From Flammeovirgaceae bacterium BBD 1991-12 (lineage in GTDB: Bacteria > Bacteroidota > Bacteroidia > Cytophagales > Cyclobacteriaceae), in NCBI GenBank assembly GCA_001657315.1, contig LYSV01000036.1, positions 1 through 59,021 of the forward strand: DNA of 59,021 nucleotides, read 5' to 3'. Within the stretch, counting starts at the first letter, position 1. Every line of letters begins with the position of its first letter. This document shows, in pieces, positions 48,152 to 56,812 of this stretch. The position numbers were made by a program, and so were the translations under genes. Under the pieces are notes generated by a model that was given only the letters and a program-made list of their open reading frames with translations, had not been told where the DNA came from and did not search any database.

Positions 48152-48907
48152 TCAGTGATGAGTCTCTTTCCCGTACTTTTTCAGTGCAGTATCCACATCC
48201 AGCTTCGGTACTCTCAGGTTACCATCTGACTGCCTTACCTGTTGATGAATATCAATGTTATGGATATCATAGGGTTGGCCTTTGAGGTCGAGCACAATGA
48301 CATCAAAAGTAAAAGCTGATGCTGTACTGGCGACAAACCAGTGAATGTTATCACGATCATCTGAAATGGATGAAAAATCGCCGGTCTGGACCATTTTGTC
48401 AATGGTGGGTTTGATGATCATGAAATCACCCTCATCGTCCAGCTTATCATAATGCCTGAGCTTGAACCCTCCTCTCAATACCATGTGAGCAGAAGACATG
48501 TTGCTATGCCCGTGAGGAATGATTGCCCTGTCTTTTTTCAACCCGAATATCTTTTTATAGAAAGTAGTATTTTCCGGCAGCCCTTCCAGTTTCGGGAATT
48601 TTACCGGACGTGTATTCACGCCCAGGTCCGGGTATTGAAAACCTTTCAGCAGACGGTCAAAGTCAATGAATTTCAGCAATTCCGCAAGTTCGATCCTGCT
48701 GAGCAGTCCTTCCACCTGTACCTGCCAGTTTTCAGGGCTTATGGTATTGGTCTTGAGATCGTTGCAATACTCCTCGAGTTGTATCGACCAGTGATCAGCG
48801 ATTGGGTTGATTTTTCTGCCGAATGCATTAAACGCAAATAGTGAGTCCAGCAGGGCATAGCTGCTGAGGCTTGCCAGTAAACCTTTACCGAACTGTCTTC
48901 TGTTCAT
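48152..48907 (-). CDS. Tat-exported protein with cupin-like motif, function unknown
   Basis: A 251-residue protein with a twin-arginine signal (MNRRQFGKGLLASLSSYALL). A central segment IPHGHSNMSSAHMVLRGGF places three His in a spacing like the first cupin motif, so a metal site is possible; a second cupin motif is not obvious. Exported, folded metal enzymes often use Tat, which fits. It is next to, and on the same strand as, the dehydrogenase gene. No enzyme name can be given. Confidence 0.65.
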   Translation of the reverse strand: MNRRQFGKGLLASLSSYALLDSLFAFNAFGRKINPIADHWSIQLEEYCNDLKTNTISPENWQVQVEGLLSRIELAELLKFIDFDRLLKGFQYPDLGVNTRPVKFPKLEGLPENTTFYKKIFGLKKDRAIIPHGHSNMSSAHMVLRGGFKLRHYDKLDDEGDFMIIKPTIDKMVQTGDFSSISDDRDNIHWFVASTASAFTFDVIVLDLKGQPYDIHNIDIHQQVRQSDGNLRVPKLDVDTALKKYGKETHH

Positions 48908-48956
48908 AACGCTTTGGTAGACGGTCCATTAAAAATAACTATTCTGCCGTTTACCG

Positions 48957-50039
48957 CTAAGGGCCTGGAAATGAAATTCTCAGTTTGTTCGCTACTTCCT
49001 GCAAATCCTTTACGACGTTGTCATTTAAAGGGATACCTTCTGTGGCTCGGACGGATTCCATTTCCCTTTCCGGATCACCAGGGATCAGCACTTTTTTGCC
49101 ATCTACCGGAGCAGTTTTCCGGAAACGTCGTATCCAGTTATCCATGTGATTTTTAAATTCTCCGGCAGGTCGGAAGGCGTCAATCCGCATGGCCCCCATA
49201 AAATGGCCTAATCCTTCGCCTACCCGATCATCGGGCAGCGGCAGGAAACTTACGAACGGTGGCGCCCACGGGCCATAATTTGCACCGGAAAAGACCGCTG
49301 AAAAAATATCGACTATTGCGCCCAGTGCGTACCCCTTGTGGCTGCCATGTTCTCTGTCTCCTCCCAGCGGCAGAAGAGCGCCCCCTTTCTTCAATTCGTG
49401 AGGATCTTTGGAAGGCTGGCCTTCTTTGTTCTGTACCCACCCGACAGGCGCGTCCTGATCAGTTCGTTGTAATATCTCAAGTTTACCATTGGCCGCGGTA
49501 GTGGTAGCCATGTCCGCCACAAAGGTAGGCTCATGGTCAGTTGGGATGGCTACAGCTATGGGATTTGTGCCCAGCATTCTTTCTACAGCAAAGGTAGGTG
49601 CCACAAGAGGGCTTGCGTTGGTCATGGCAATACCGATCATATCCTTCTCCACTGCCATGAGGGTGTGGTACCCTGCTATCCCGAAATGATTTGAATTTTT
49701 TACGCTTACCCACCCGGTACCCACTTTTTCTGCCTTTTCCATGGCAATTTCCATAGCTTTGGGAGCTACCACAAGCCCAAGGCCCTGGTCTCCATCCACT
49801 ACTGCCGTACTGGGGGTATCATGTATTACCCGGATGTCCGGAGCAGGATTGATCCGTCCGGCTTCCCATAATCTCACATACCCGCTGAGCCTGGCCACAC
49901 CATGGGAATCAATACCCCTCAGGTCTGATCGGATAAGTACATCGGCAGCCAGCTTCGCATGGTCCCCACTGCAACCTATGGCCAGAAATACCTTTTCTGT
50001 GAATATCCTCAGATCCCTTTCCGTAAAAATATTCTCCAT
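48957..50039 (-). CDS. Malate/L-lactate dehydrogenase family oxidoreductase
   Basis: A 360-residue NAD(P)-dependent dehydrogenase of the Ldh2/YlbC/ComC family, which reduces 2-oxo acids to 2-hydroxy acids. Family features are SDLRGIDSHGVARL with the catalytic His, NSNHFGIAGYH, and the nucleotide-binding GSHKGYALG. The ATG at 50039 fits the family N-terminus; an earlier one (50072) would overlap the next gene upstream. The true substrate (malate, lactate, ureidoglycolate or other) cannot be told. Confidence 0.9.
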   Translation of the reverse strand: MENIFTERDLRIFTEKVFLAIGCSGDHAKLAADVLIRSDLRGIDSHGVARLSGYVRLWEAGRINPAPDIRVIHDTPSTAVVDGDQGLGLVVAPKAMEIAMEKAEKVGTGWVSVKNSNHFGIAGYHTLMAVEKDMIGIAMTNASPLVAPTFAVERMLGTNPIAVAIPTDHEPTFVADMATTTAANGKLEILQRTDQDAPVGWVQNKEGQPSKDPHELKKGGALLPLGGDREHGSHKGYALGAIVDIFSAVFSGANYGPWAPPFVSFLPLPDDRVGEGLGHFMGAMRIDAFRPAGEFKNHMDNWIRRFRKTAPVDGKKVLIPGDPEREMESVRATEGIPLNDNVVKDLQEVANKLRISFPGP

Positions 50040-50052
50040 CAATGCCGCGAAG

Positions 50053-50988
50053 TTACTGAAGTAATTGGCCATCTACAATCCGGGCAAGCACTCCTTCCTT
50101 TAGTGACCATGTAGAAACCCGTATGTCCTCAAAGTCATGCCTTTCCAGTAGAAAATCAATAATGCAGGAAGCAACCACAATCATATCCACCCGCATTTCG
50201 ATCATACCCGGTATCTTCATTCTTTCATTTCTGTTCTTGCGGATAAGTTCGTCGTGAATGGCTTTATAATCGGACAGGGTAAGCGGAGTTTCGGTCTGCT
50301 CTTCGGTTAAAGGGATGCCTTTCCTTTTGCAGTAGATACAGCTGAGGGTATCAAAAGTTCCGGAAGATCCGATCAGTGCCATAGGTTTATAGAGCGCAAG
50401 CGCCGACAGCAGATCCGAAAGGGTCTCTGACAGATGATCCTTCAGAGATCCGACCTCTTCAGGGATAATAGGATCATGATGATGGAAAAGGTCAAGCAGC
50501 CTTTGAGCGCCTGTTTCAAAGCTGCGTTTCCATATGATCTCATCTCGCCTACCAATAATGAACTCCACACTGCCACCACCTATGTCCATTATCAGAGATG
50601 TTTTATCGCCAATATCCATGGAGGCATTCACACCCCGGAAAATATACTCGGCTTCCTCGTCACCAGGGATCACCTTTATGTCAATATTGTATTTTTCATA
50701 GACCCTGTCCTTGAGATGTGTACCGTTTTCGGCATTACGGAATGCACTGGTAGCGAAGGCAAAAACATCCTGAATACTGAACCGGTCCATACTGGATCGA
50801 AAATCTTCTATTGCAGCCATAGCCCGGTCCTGAGCCTCTTCGGTGATCCGTTTCTGATTGATCCCTCCCTGACCAATTTTTACCACTTTCTTGTCCCGGA
50901 ATAAGATCCGGCTGTTATTATTCTGATGTTCTGCTATTAGCAGATGAAAAGTGTTGGTCCCGCAGTCTATGATGGCTATTCGTTTCAC
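50053..50988 (-). CDS. Ppx/GppA-family phosphatase (exopolyphosphatase-like)
   Basis: A 311-residue short Ppx/GppA protein consisting only of the ASKHA-fold core: DCGTNTFHLLIAE (phosphate loop 1), PGDEEAEYIFRGV, and MDIGGGSVEFIIG (phosphate loop 2). It lacks the C-terminal HD-like domain of E. coli Ppx. It could hydrolyse polyphosphate or pppGpp. The dehydrogenase gene follows 13 bases downstream. Confidence 0.88.
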   Translation of the reverse strand: MKRIAIIDCGTNTFHLLIAEHQNNNSRILFRDKKVVKIGQGGINQKRITEEAQDRAMAAIEDFRSSMDRFSIQDVFAFATSAFRNAENGTHLKDRVYEKYNIDIKVIPGDEEAEYIFRGVNASMDIGDKTSLIMDIGGGSVEFIIGRRDEIIWKRSFETGAQRLLDLFHHHDPIIPEEVGSLKDHLSETLSDLLSALALYKPMALIGSSGTFDTLSCIYCKRKGIPLTEEQTETPLTLSDYKAIHDELIRKNRNERMKIPGMIEMRVDMIVVASCIIDFLLERHDFEDIRVSTWSLKEGVLARIVDGQLLQ

Positions 50989-51354
50989 CTTCTTTTGAAA
51001 TTTGGCGCAATATACTTATTCACATATGTTATGCAAAAAGCAGGGAATCACATATCGGAGCTGGCGTATCTTAACTTATGTGACATAAACTGTGGATTGG
51101 AACGGTCGTGATACTACTGCTATTCAAGAAGTGAACGATGCTCATATTGAGGGATCCATTCTCCAGTGAAGACCTGAATGAGATATGTATATCATGACTT
51201 CACCCATTGATTTTTACTGCTAAAAACTCCAATTATCTGCCCATTCCGGAGAAAGTCGTAGCTCACAGAACACGATTTAATATTAATTCTGTTTTGATGC
51301 AGAATAAAGGCCCGTTTGCATCATGTTTATACCCTTGTTCTCGTGTTTAGCCAT
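50989..51354. other. Divergent intergenic region without recognised gene
   Basis: A 399-base gap between ppx-like (minus) and the carboxyltransferase gene (plus). It holds no credible open reading frame. A TATATTG close to the ppx start (minus strand) and a TATATTTG near 51355 (plus strand) are the only promoter-like boxes I see. Confidence 0.5.
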
Positions 51355-51362
51355 TATATTTG
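51355..51362 (+). promoter_or_regulatory. -7 promoter element of the carboxyltransferase gene
   Basis: TATATTTG is an exact TAnnTTTG match 25 bases upstream of the start codon. The -33 position has CTTG at a 17-base distance, a partial match. Confidence 0.5.
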
Positions 51363-51387
51363 AGTCCACTCAATTAAACTTATATAT

Positions 51388-52974
51388 ATGGCTGAACAAC
51401 TCGATAAACGAATTTATACTCTTCCAACCAACACGGAAAAATTTGATCTGTTGGCAGAAAAGAATAATGAAGCTTTACTGGGAGGAGGAGAGAAAAGGAT
51501 CGACTCCCAACACAAGAAAGGAAAATTAACCGCCCGTGAAAGGATACAACTTCTGCTGGATGATGGGAGCTTTGAGGAGATAGGTAAGTTCGTCATGCAC
51601 CGGTGCAAGGACTTTGGTTTGGACAGTGAATATTACCTTGGAGATGGTGTGGTCACAGGTTATGGTACTGTTAATGGTCGACTGGTATATGTATTTTCAC
51701 AGGATTTCACGGTTTTCGGAGGCTCCCTGTCCGAGACCCATGCTGAGAAGATCGTAAAGATCATGGATCTTGCCATGAAGAACGGGGCTCCGGTAATTGG
51801 TCTTAATGATTCCGGAGGAGCCAGAATACAGGAAGGCGTAGTTTCACTGGGCGGCTACGCGGATATATTTTACAGGAATACCCTGGCATCTGGGGTGATA
51901 CCCCAGATCTCTGCTGTTATGGGGCCATGTGCCGGTGGAGCTGTATACTCACCAGCCATAACGGATTTTATCCTTATGGTAGAGAACACTTCCTACATGT
52001 TTGTGACTGGCCCTAATGTGGTGAAGACTGTCACACAGGAAGAGGTCACTGCCGAAGAGCTGGGAGGTGCCAGTACCCATAGCACCAAAAGTGGAGTAAC
52101 ACATTTTGCCTGTGCCAATGAAGTGGAATGTATCAATAACATAAAGCAACTGCTGAGCTACATGCCGCAAAACTGCGAAGAAAATGCTCCTGTACTACCA
52201 TATGATCCCAGAGGTGATGAGAAAATAAAGGAGCTCAATGATATTATTCCTGATAACCCCAATCAACCCTATGACATGCGCGATGTGATAGAGCTGGTGG
52301 TGGACCAGGGAAGTTTCATGGAGGTGCATAAGAATTTTGGAGATAACATTGTGGTGGGCTTTGCCCGTCTGGCGGGCAGGAGCATCGGTGTAGTAGGTAA
52401 TCAGCCAGCGTCTCTTGCCGGAGTGCTTGACATTGATGCCAGCACCAAAGGTGCCCGCTTTGTCAGATTCTGTGATTGCTTTAACATTCCGCTGCTTGTG
52501 TTGGAAGATGTGCCTGGCTTCCTGCCCGGTACGGATCAGGAATGGAATGCCATTATATCCAATGGAGCCAAGCTGCTCTACGCCTTTAGTGAGGCTACGG
52601 TCCCACGGGTAACAGTGATCACCAGAAAGGCCTATGGAGGTGCCTATGACGTTATGAATTCAAAACATATAGGCGCTGACATGAACTACGCGTGGCCCAC
52701 GGCGGAAATAGCCGTGATGGGCGCCAAGGGGGCCTCTGAGATCATTTTCAAACGTGAAATTGCTCAGGCAGATGATCCTGAAATCAAACTACAGGAAAAG
52801 GTCGATGACTACACCAATAAATTTGCCAATCCCTACCGGGCCGCCCACCGTGGATACGTGGATGAGGTAATTTTACCTGAAGATACCCGGGAAAAGCTTA
52901 TCAGAGCCTTTAAAATGCTGGAAAACAAAGTGGACTCCCTGCCCAGGAAAAAACACGGTAATATTCCGCTTTAA
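51388..52974 (+). CDS. Acyl-CoA carboxylase, carboxyltransferase (beta) subunit
   Basis: A 528-residue crotonase-fold carboxyltransferase of the propionyl-CoA carboxylase/methylmalonyl-CoA decarboxylase type. The N half has the acyl-CoA region with [14 protein letters not shown] and [16 protein letters not shown]; the C half has the biotin-facing oxyanion region with [14 protein letters not shown]. It moves CO2 from carboxybiotin to propionyl- or acetyl-CoA. The biotin carrier candidate is the gene at 10523-11017. The SDR gene starts within its stop codon. Confidence 0.93.
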   Translation: MAEQLDKRIYTLPTNTEKFDLLAEKNNEALLGGGEKRIDSQHKKGKLTARERIQLLLDDGSFEEIGKFVMHRCKDFGLDSEYYLGDGVVTGYGTVNGRLVYVFSQDFTVFGGSLSETHAEKIVKIMDLAMKNGAPVIGLNDSGGARIQEGVVSLGGYADIFYRNTLASGVIPQISAVMGPCAGGAVYSPAITDFILMVENTSYMFVTGPNVVKTVTQEEVTAEELGGASTHSTKSGVTHFACANEVECINNIKQLLSYMPQNCEENAPVLPYDPRGDEKIKELNDIIPDNPNQPYDMRDVIELVVDQGSFMEVHKNFGDNIVVGFARLAGRSIGVVGNQPASLAGVLDIDASTKGARFVRFCDCFNIPLLVLEDVPGFLPGTDQEWNAIISNGAKLLYAFSEATVPRVTVITRKAYGGAYDVMNSKHIGADMNYAWPTAEIAVMGAKGASEIIFKREIAQADDPEIKLQEKVDDYTNKFANPYRAAHRGYVDEVILPEDTREKLIRAFKMLENKVDSLPRKKHGNIPL

Positions 52975-53672
52975 TGGAGAAAGTAGCTATAGTAACAGCA
53001 GCCAGTAAGGGCATGGGAGCTGCCTGTACAAGGGAGCTCCATGCCCGGGGTTATAAGCTGGTACTCATGGCAAGGGGAAAGGAGGTACATGACCTCGCCG
53101 GAGAGTTGAATGCGACAGCAGTTGAGGGTTCCGTTACTGAACGGGACGATCTGGTCAGGTTGGTAGATACGGCCATAGAGCGTTACGGCCGTATCGATGC
53201 GGTGGTTAACAATACAGGACACCCTCCAAAGGGAGATCTGCCGGATCTGTCAGAAACTGACTGGCGTCAGGGGTTTGATCTCGTATTACTTAACGTGATC
53301 AATATGACACAACTGGTAACGCCGGCTATGCTCAAACAGGGTAGTGGAGCTTATGTGAATATATCTACTTTTGCCGCCTTCGAGCCTTCACCGCGGTTTC
53401 CTGTGAGTTCTGTTCTGAGGGCTGCTTTGGGAAGCTACGCCAAATTGTATGCGGACAGATATGCAGCTGACGGTATCCGTATGAACAATGTGCTTCCGGG
53501 TTTTATGGATAGCTACGAGGTGTCCCCTGAGGTCTTAAAGCAAATACCGGCAGGCAGACTGGGAAAGGTAAGTGAACTCGCCAAAACCGTAGCTTTCCTG
53601 CTTTCCGATGATGCTGGTTATATCACAGGGCAGAATATAAGAGTAGATGGCGGTATAACCCGCTCTGTTTAA
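52974..53672 (+). CDS. Divergent SDR-family protein lacking the Tyr/Lys pair
   Basis: A 232-residue Rossmann-fold protein of the short-chain dehydrogenase family: the N-terminal loop is TAASKGMG (usually TGxxxGxG), and NNTG replaces NNAG. The catalytic Ser is present (Ser131 in VNISTF), but at the expected YxxxK place the sequence is SSVLR (Ser145, Arg149). So the proton-relay Tyr and Lys are both missing. The rest (RMNNVLPGFMDS, YITGQNIRVDGG) is normal. It may work by another mechanism or be a non-catalytic binder. One-base overlap with the carboxyltransferase gene. Confidence 0.85.
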   Translation: MEKVAIVTAASKGMGAACTRELHARGYKLVLMARGKEVHDLAGELNATAVEGSVTERDDLVRLVDTAIERYGRIDAVVNNTGHPPKGDLPDLSETDWRQGFDLVLLNVINMTQLVTPAMLKQGSGAYVNISTFAAFEPSPRFPVSSVLRAALGSYAKLYADRYAADGIRMNNVLPGFMDSYEVSPEVLKQIPAGRLGKVSELAKTVAFLLSDDAGYITGQNIRVDGGITRSV

Positions 53673-53682
53673 TGCCGATACT

Positions 53683-54753
53683 ATGGACAAAAAGAGTAAG
53701 GAATTTCTGGAAAAATATGTTAACAATGCTTCACCAACAGGCTTCGAAAGCTCAGGGCAGAAGATATGGCTTGATTACATAAAACCGTATGTCGATGATT
53801 ACATTACAGATACGTATGGTACAGTGGTGGGAGTTATCAACCCGGATGCCGACTACAAAGTGGTGATCGAGGCACATGCCGATGAAATATCATGGTTTGT
53901 TAATTATATCACAGATGAGGGATACATCTATGTGAGAAGGAACGGTGGATCAGATCACCAGATAGCCCCTTCCAAGAGAGTGAACATTCATACGGAGCAG
54001 GGGGTGCGAAAAGGGGTGTTCGGGTGGCCGGCGATACACGTACGCAATGCGAAAGAAGAAGAAAGGCCGACCCTTAAAAATATATTTGTCGATGCAGGCT
54101 GCTCATCAAAGGAAGAGGTGGAAAAGCTTGGGATCCATGTAGGCTGTGTTATGACCTTCGATGATGAGCTGATGGAACTCAACGACGATTACCTGGTGGG
54201 AAGAGCCCTGGACAACCGGATCGGAGGGTTCATGATCGCCGAGGTGATCAGGAGGATCAGGGAGAGTAACGCTAAATTACCTTACGGAATATATGTTGTC
54301 AATGCGGTTCAGGAGGAGGTGGGACTTAGAGGCGCCCAGATGATCGCAGAAAGGATACAGCCCAACGTGGCGATAGTTACGGATGTATGTCATGACACTA
54401 CGTCCCCCATGTACAATAAGATTGAAAGCGGTTATCAGAAGGCCGGTAAGGGTCCTGTTCTTACCTATGGACCAGCCGTACATAATAATCTTTTAAGTAT
54501 GGTGATTGATGTGGCAGAAAAGAATAAAATACCTTTTCAGAGAGCAGCGGCCTCCCGGGCCACAGGTACGGATACCGATGCTTTTGCCTACTCCAACATG
54601 GGTGTAGCCTCAGCTCTGATTTCCCTTCCTCTCAAATATATGCATACAACTGTGGAAACGGTACATAAGATGGATGTTGAAAATGTTATATTGTTGATCG
54701 ATAAATTTTTATTAAGCCTGAAAAATGGATATGATTTCAGGTATCTGAAATAA
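53683..54753 (+). CDS. M42-family metallopeptidase
   Basis: A 356-residue dinuclear zinc aminopeptidase of the glutamyl-aminopeptidase/deblocking type. Metal-ligand and catalytic regions are EAHADEISW (His, Asp), RALDNRIGG (Asp), VQEEVGLRGA (Glu pair), TDVCHDT (Asp) and MHTTVETVH (His). It is 10 bases downstream of the SDR gene and probably in the same transcript. It trims peptides in the cytoplasm. Confidence 0.93.
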   Translation: MDKKSKEFLEKYVNNASPTGFESSGQKIWLDYIKPYVDDYITDTYGTVVGVINPDADYKVVIEAHADEISWFVNYITDEGYIYVRRNGGSDHQIAPSKRVNIHTEQGVRKGVFGWPAIHVRNAKEEERPTLKNIFVDAGCSSKEEVEKLGIHVGCVMTFDDELMELNDDYLVGRALDNRIGGFMIAEVIRRIRESNAKLPYGIYVVNAVQEEVGLRGAQMIAERIQPNVAIVTDVCHDTTSPMYNKIESGYQKAGKGPVLTYGPAVHNNLLSMVIDVAEKNKIPFQRAAASRATGTDTDAFAYSNMGVASALISLPLKYMHTTVETVHKMDVENVILLIDKFLLSLKNGYDFRYLK

Positions 54754-54811
54754 GTTTTGGGTAACTGTTTTCTGTTTCTTACATCAGGGTTTCCCCTAAT
54801 CTTTTTATAAC

Positions 54812-54819
54812 TAGTTTTG
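54812..54819 (+). promoter_or_regulatory. -7 promoter element of the first YfiR gene
   Basis: TAGTTTTG matches TAnnTTTG. TTTC stands at 54790-54793, 18 bases upstream, one mismatch from the -33 box. The leader would be about 30 bases. Confidence 0.5.
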
Positions 54820-54855
54820 TGCGGTTTAAATCAATTCTAACGCATTGAATATGTT

Positions 54856-55374
54856 ATGAGAAGTGTAAAATTTTTTTTGTTGATCGCAGCCATTGCTTTT
54901 TCTTTCAATGGCACTTTTGCACAGGATCGACCCGCTCATGAATTGCATTCCATGATGATCTACAATTTTTTGAAGTACATTCAATGGCCTGCAGGTAAAA
55001 ATTCGGGGGAATTCGTTATTGGTGTAGTGGGGGCAGAAAGTGTGTATGAGACTTTGAACTCTTGGTATGGTAACAAAACAAGAGGTGACAAGAAGTTTAT
55101 TATCAAGAAGTTGAGTGAAAAAGATGATCTTACCCAATGCCAGCTACTGTATGTGGGTAAAACAGCAAGTGCTAAATTCAAGGATGTCTTGAACAAAATA
55201 GGTAGTCAGCCCGTTCTCACAGTGACAAACCAGAACGGACTTGCACAGCAGGGAAGTTGTATAAACTTCAAGGTGGTCAACAATCGCTTAAAGTTTGAAT
55301 TGAACCAGGCAGCTATCGCTAAATCTAACTTAAAGAGTTCCAGCCAGTTAGCTGCTATGGCTATCGTCATATAG
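54856..55374 (+). CDS. YfiR-family (DUF4154) periplasmic protein, copy 1
   Basis: A 172-residue exported protein with a signal peptide ending TFAQ (about residue 22). The mature part starts with the family signature RPAHELHSMMIYNFLKYIQW and has LLYVGKTAS, a central Cys (TQCQ) and VNNRLKFELNQAA at the end. A second Cys is in GSCINF. In Pseudomonas, YfiR is a periplasmic redox-sensing inhibitor of the diguanylate cyclase YfiN. No YfiN-like partner is in the window, so the target here is unknown. It is the first of three tandem paralogues. Confidence 0.87.
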   Translation: MRSVKFFLLIAAIAFSFNGTFAQDRPAHELHSMMIYNFLKYIQWPAGKNSGEFVIGVVGAESVYETLNSWYGNKTRGDKKFIIKKLSEKDDLTQCQLLYVGKTASAKFKDVLNKIGSQPVLTVTNQNGLAQQGSCINFKVVNNRLKFELNQAAIAKSNLKSSSQLAAMAIVI

Positions 55375-55382
55375 GCTCACAT

Positions 55383-55399
55383 TGGGAAGAAATTTCCCA
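55383..55399 (+). other. Small hairpin after YfiR copy 1
   Basis: TGGGAA (55383-55388) and TTCCCA (55394-55399) form a perfect 6-base-pair stem with a 5-base loop, just after the stop codon and 25 bases before the strong terminator. Confidence 0.5.
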
Positions 55400-55424
55400 T
55401 AATGGGATAAAAATATTTATTAAA

Positions 55425-55455
55425 AGGGTTCAAACACCGAATTTGAGCCCTTTTT
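55425..55455 (+). terminator. Intrinsic terminator after YfiR copy 1
   Basis: AGGGTTCAAA (55425-55434) pairs with TTTGAGCCCT (55442-55451) over 10 positions (one G-U) with a 7-base loop, then TTTT. It separates copy 1 from copy 2. Confidence 0.88.
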
Positions 55456-55509
55456 GTGTTTTGGTATGTGGTTTGGACCCTCACAGAGTGGAAACCAACC
55501 CAAACAAAC

Positions 55510-56025
55510 ATGAAAAAGATAATCCCATATTCATTGCTACTGGTTTCAGGTTTGATGTTTAACGTAGCTTCAGCACAGGACAGGCCTATGCATGAGATCC
55601 ATTCCATGATGCTGTATAACTTTACAAAGTATATACAGTGGCCTGACAATTCTTCCAGCTCTTTTGTAATAGCTGTTCTCGGAAATGATGAAGTTTACAA
55701 TACACTCAAAACCTGGTATTCCAACAAGGTAAAAGGGACAAAAAAATTCAGCATTGTTAAATTAGGTAGTATAGCTGAAGTGTCCGACTGCGATATACTG
55801 TATGTAGGCAGAAGTCGGAGTAAGGAATTTGAGCAGATCCAGGCCAAGATCGGATCAAAACCTACCCTGATCATCACCGATAAGGAAGGTTTGGGCAAAA
55901 AAGGAAGTGATATTAACTTCAAACTTGTCAATAACAGATTGGCCTTTGAGTTGAATAAGGCTGCGCTTGATCAGTCTAATTTAAAGGTATCGACTCAGTT
56001 GATGAATATTGCTATTTTGATTTAA
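55510..56025 (+). CDS. YfiR-family (DUF4154) periplasmic protein, copy 2
   Basis: A 171-residue protein with a signal peptide ending ASAQ (about residue 23). It shares the signature RPMHEIHSMMLYNFTKYIQW, the central Cys (SDCDILYVG) and VNNRLAFELNKAA with copy 1, but lacks copy 1's second Cys. The ATG at 55510 is chosen because it starts a normal signal peptide; the longer open frame from 55456 begins right at the upstream terminator. Confidence 0.87.
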   Translation: MKKIIPYSLLLVSGLMFNVASAQDRPMHEIHSMMLYNFTKYIQWPDNSSSSFVIAVLGNDEVYNTLKTWYSNKVKGTKKFSIVKLGSIAEVSDCDILYVGRSRSKEFEQIQAKIGSKPTLIITDKEGLGKKGSDINFKLVNNRLAFELNKAALDQSNLKVSTQLMNIAILI

Positions 56026-56048
56026 TTGCTTGAGAACTCTTGTACCTT

Positions 56049-56080
56049 AAAGATCAGTTACTTTGTGGCTGATCTTTTTT
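56049..56080 (+). terminator. Intrinsic terminator after YfiR copy 2
   Basis: AAAGATCAG (56049-56057) and CTGATCTTT (56069-56077) form a perfect 9-base-pair stem with an 11-base loop, followed by more T to 56080. Confidence 0.88.
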
Positions 56081-56205
56081 ATTTCCTGAAATGACCATTA
56101 TCTGATTATACGTGTTTTACCTACGTCAGAAAATACGGGAGTGCCCTGAAACCAAACTCTCATTTCATTTCCACTTTTGTATCAGATCACAATTTCAGGA
56201 AAGCT

Positions 56206-56712
56206 ATGAGAAAACTGGCAATGGTATCACTCATCATGCTAATGGTTTTGTCCGAAGGACAAGCCGAACGACCCTCCCATGAAGTACGGTCCATGATGAT
56301 CTACAACTTTATCAAATACATACAATGGCCGGTTGAAGCTGAAACCTGTACCATAGGGGTCATAGGAGATGATGATGTTTATAACTCACTTTACAATTGG
56401 TACAACGGACAGTTGAGAGGGAATAAAAGGTTTGTGATCAAAAAATTCGATATGGCCGATCAGGTAAGCGACTGTAATGTTCTGTATGTAGGAGCCACTG
56501 CAGTTGATAGTTTCGGTAAGCTTAAGACAAAATTAGCCAACAGCCCAACCCTGATCATTACCAACAAGCCCGGACTCGGGGCCAGGGGGAGTGCTATTAA
56601 TTTTATAAGGGTAAATAATAAACAGCTGTTTGAGCTGAATAAAAAGGTAATCGAGAAAGCCAATCTGAAAGTCAGCAATAAGCTGACAGGTCTGGCTATT
56701 CTCATCGGATGA
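56206..56712 (+). CDS. YfiR-family (DUF4154) periplasmic protein, copy 3
   Basis: A 168-residue protein with a signal peptide (about 20 residues, ending SEGQA). The signature reads RPSHEVRSMMIYNFIKYIQW, followed by DDDVYNSLYNWY, the central Cys (SDCNVLYVG) and LFELNKKVIEKANLKVS. An additional Cys lies early in the mature part (ETCTIGV), so each copy has a different Cys set around one shared Cys. A 180-base gap precedes it and I see no clear promoter box there. Confidence 0.87.
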   Translation: MRKLAMVSLIMLMVLSEGQAERPSHEVRSMMIYNFIKYIQWPVEAETCTIGVIGDDDVYNSLYNWYNGQLRGNKRFVIKKFDMADQVSDCNVLYVGATAVDSFGKLKTKLANSPTLIITNKPGLGARGSAINFIRVNNKQLFELNKKVIEKANLKVSNKLTGLAILIG

Positions 56713-56798
56713 CATATGTAATAGCCTTGTTATTTTTTAAACACTCAGTTTTTCGGAGATTATAAAATTCGGCAAGCTGATTTTTTTGACGTGATTTA

Positions 56799-56806
56799 TA
56801 CCTTTG
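56799..56806 (+). promoter_or_regulatory. -7 promoter element, possibly leaderless, of the binding-protein gene
   Basis: TACCTTTG is an exact TAnnTTTG match ending only 7 bases before the ATG at 56813. With the usual distance the transcript would start at or next to the start codon. There is no TTTG at the normal -33 distance, which lowers confidence. Confidence 0.45.
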
Positions 56807-56812
56807 TCCGGA

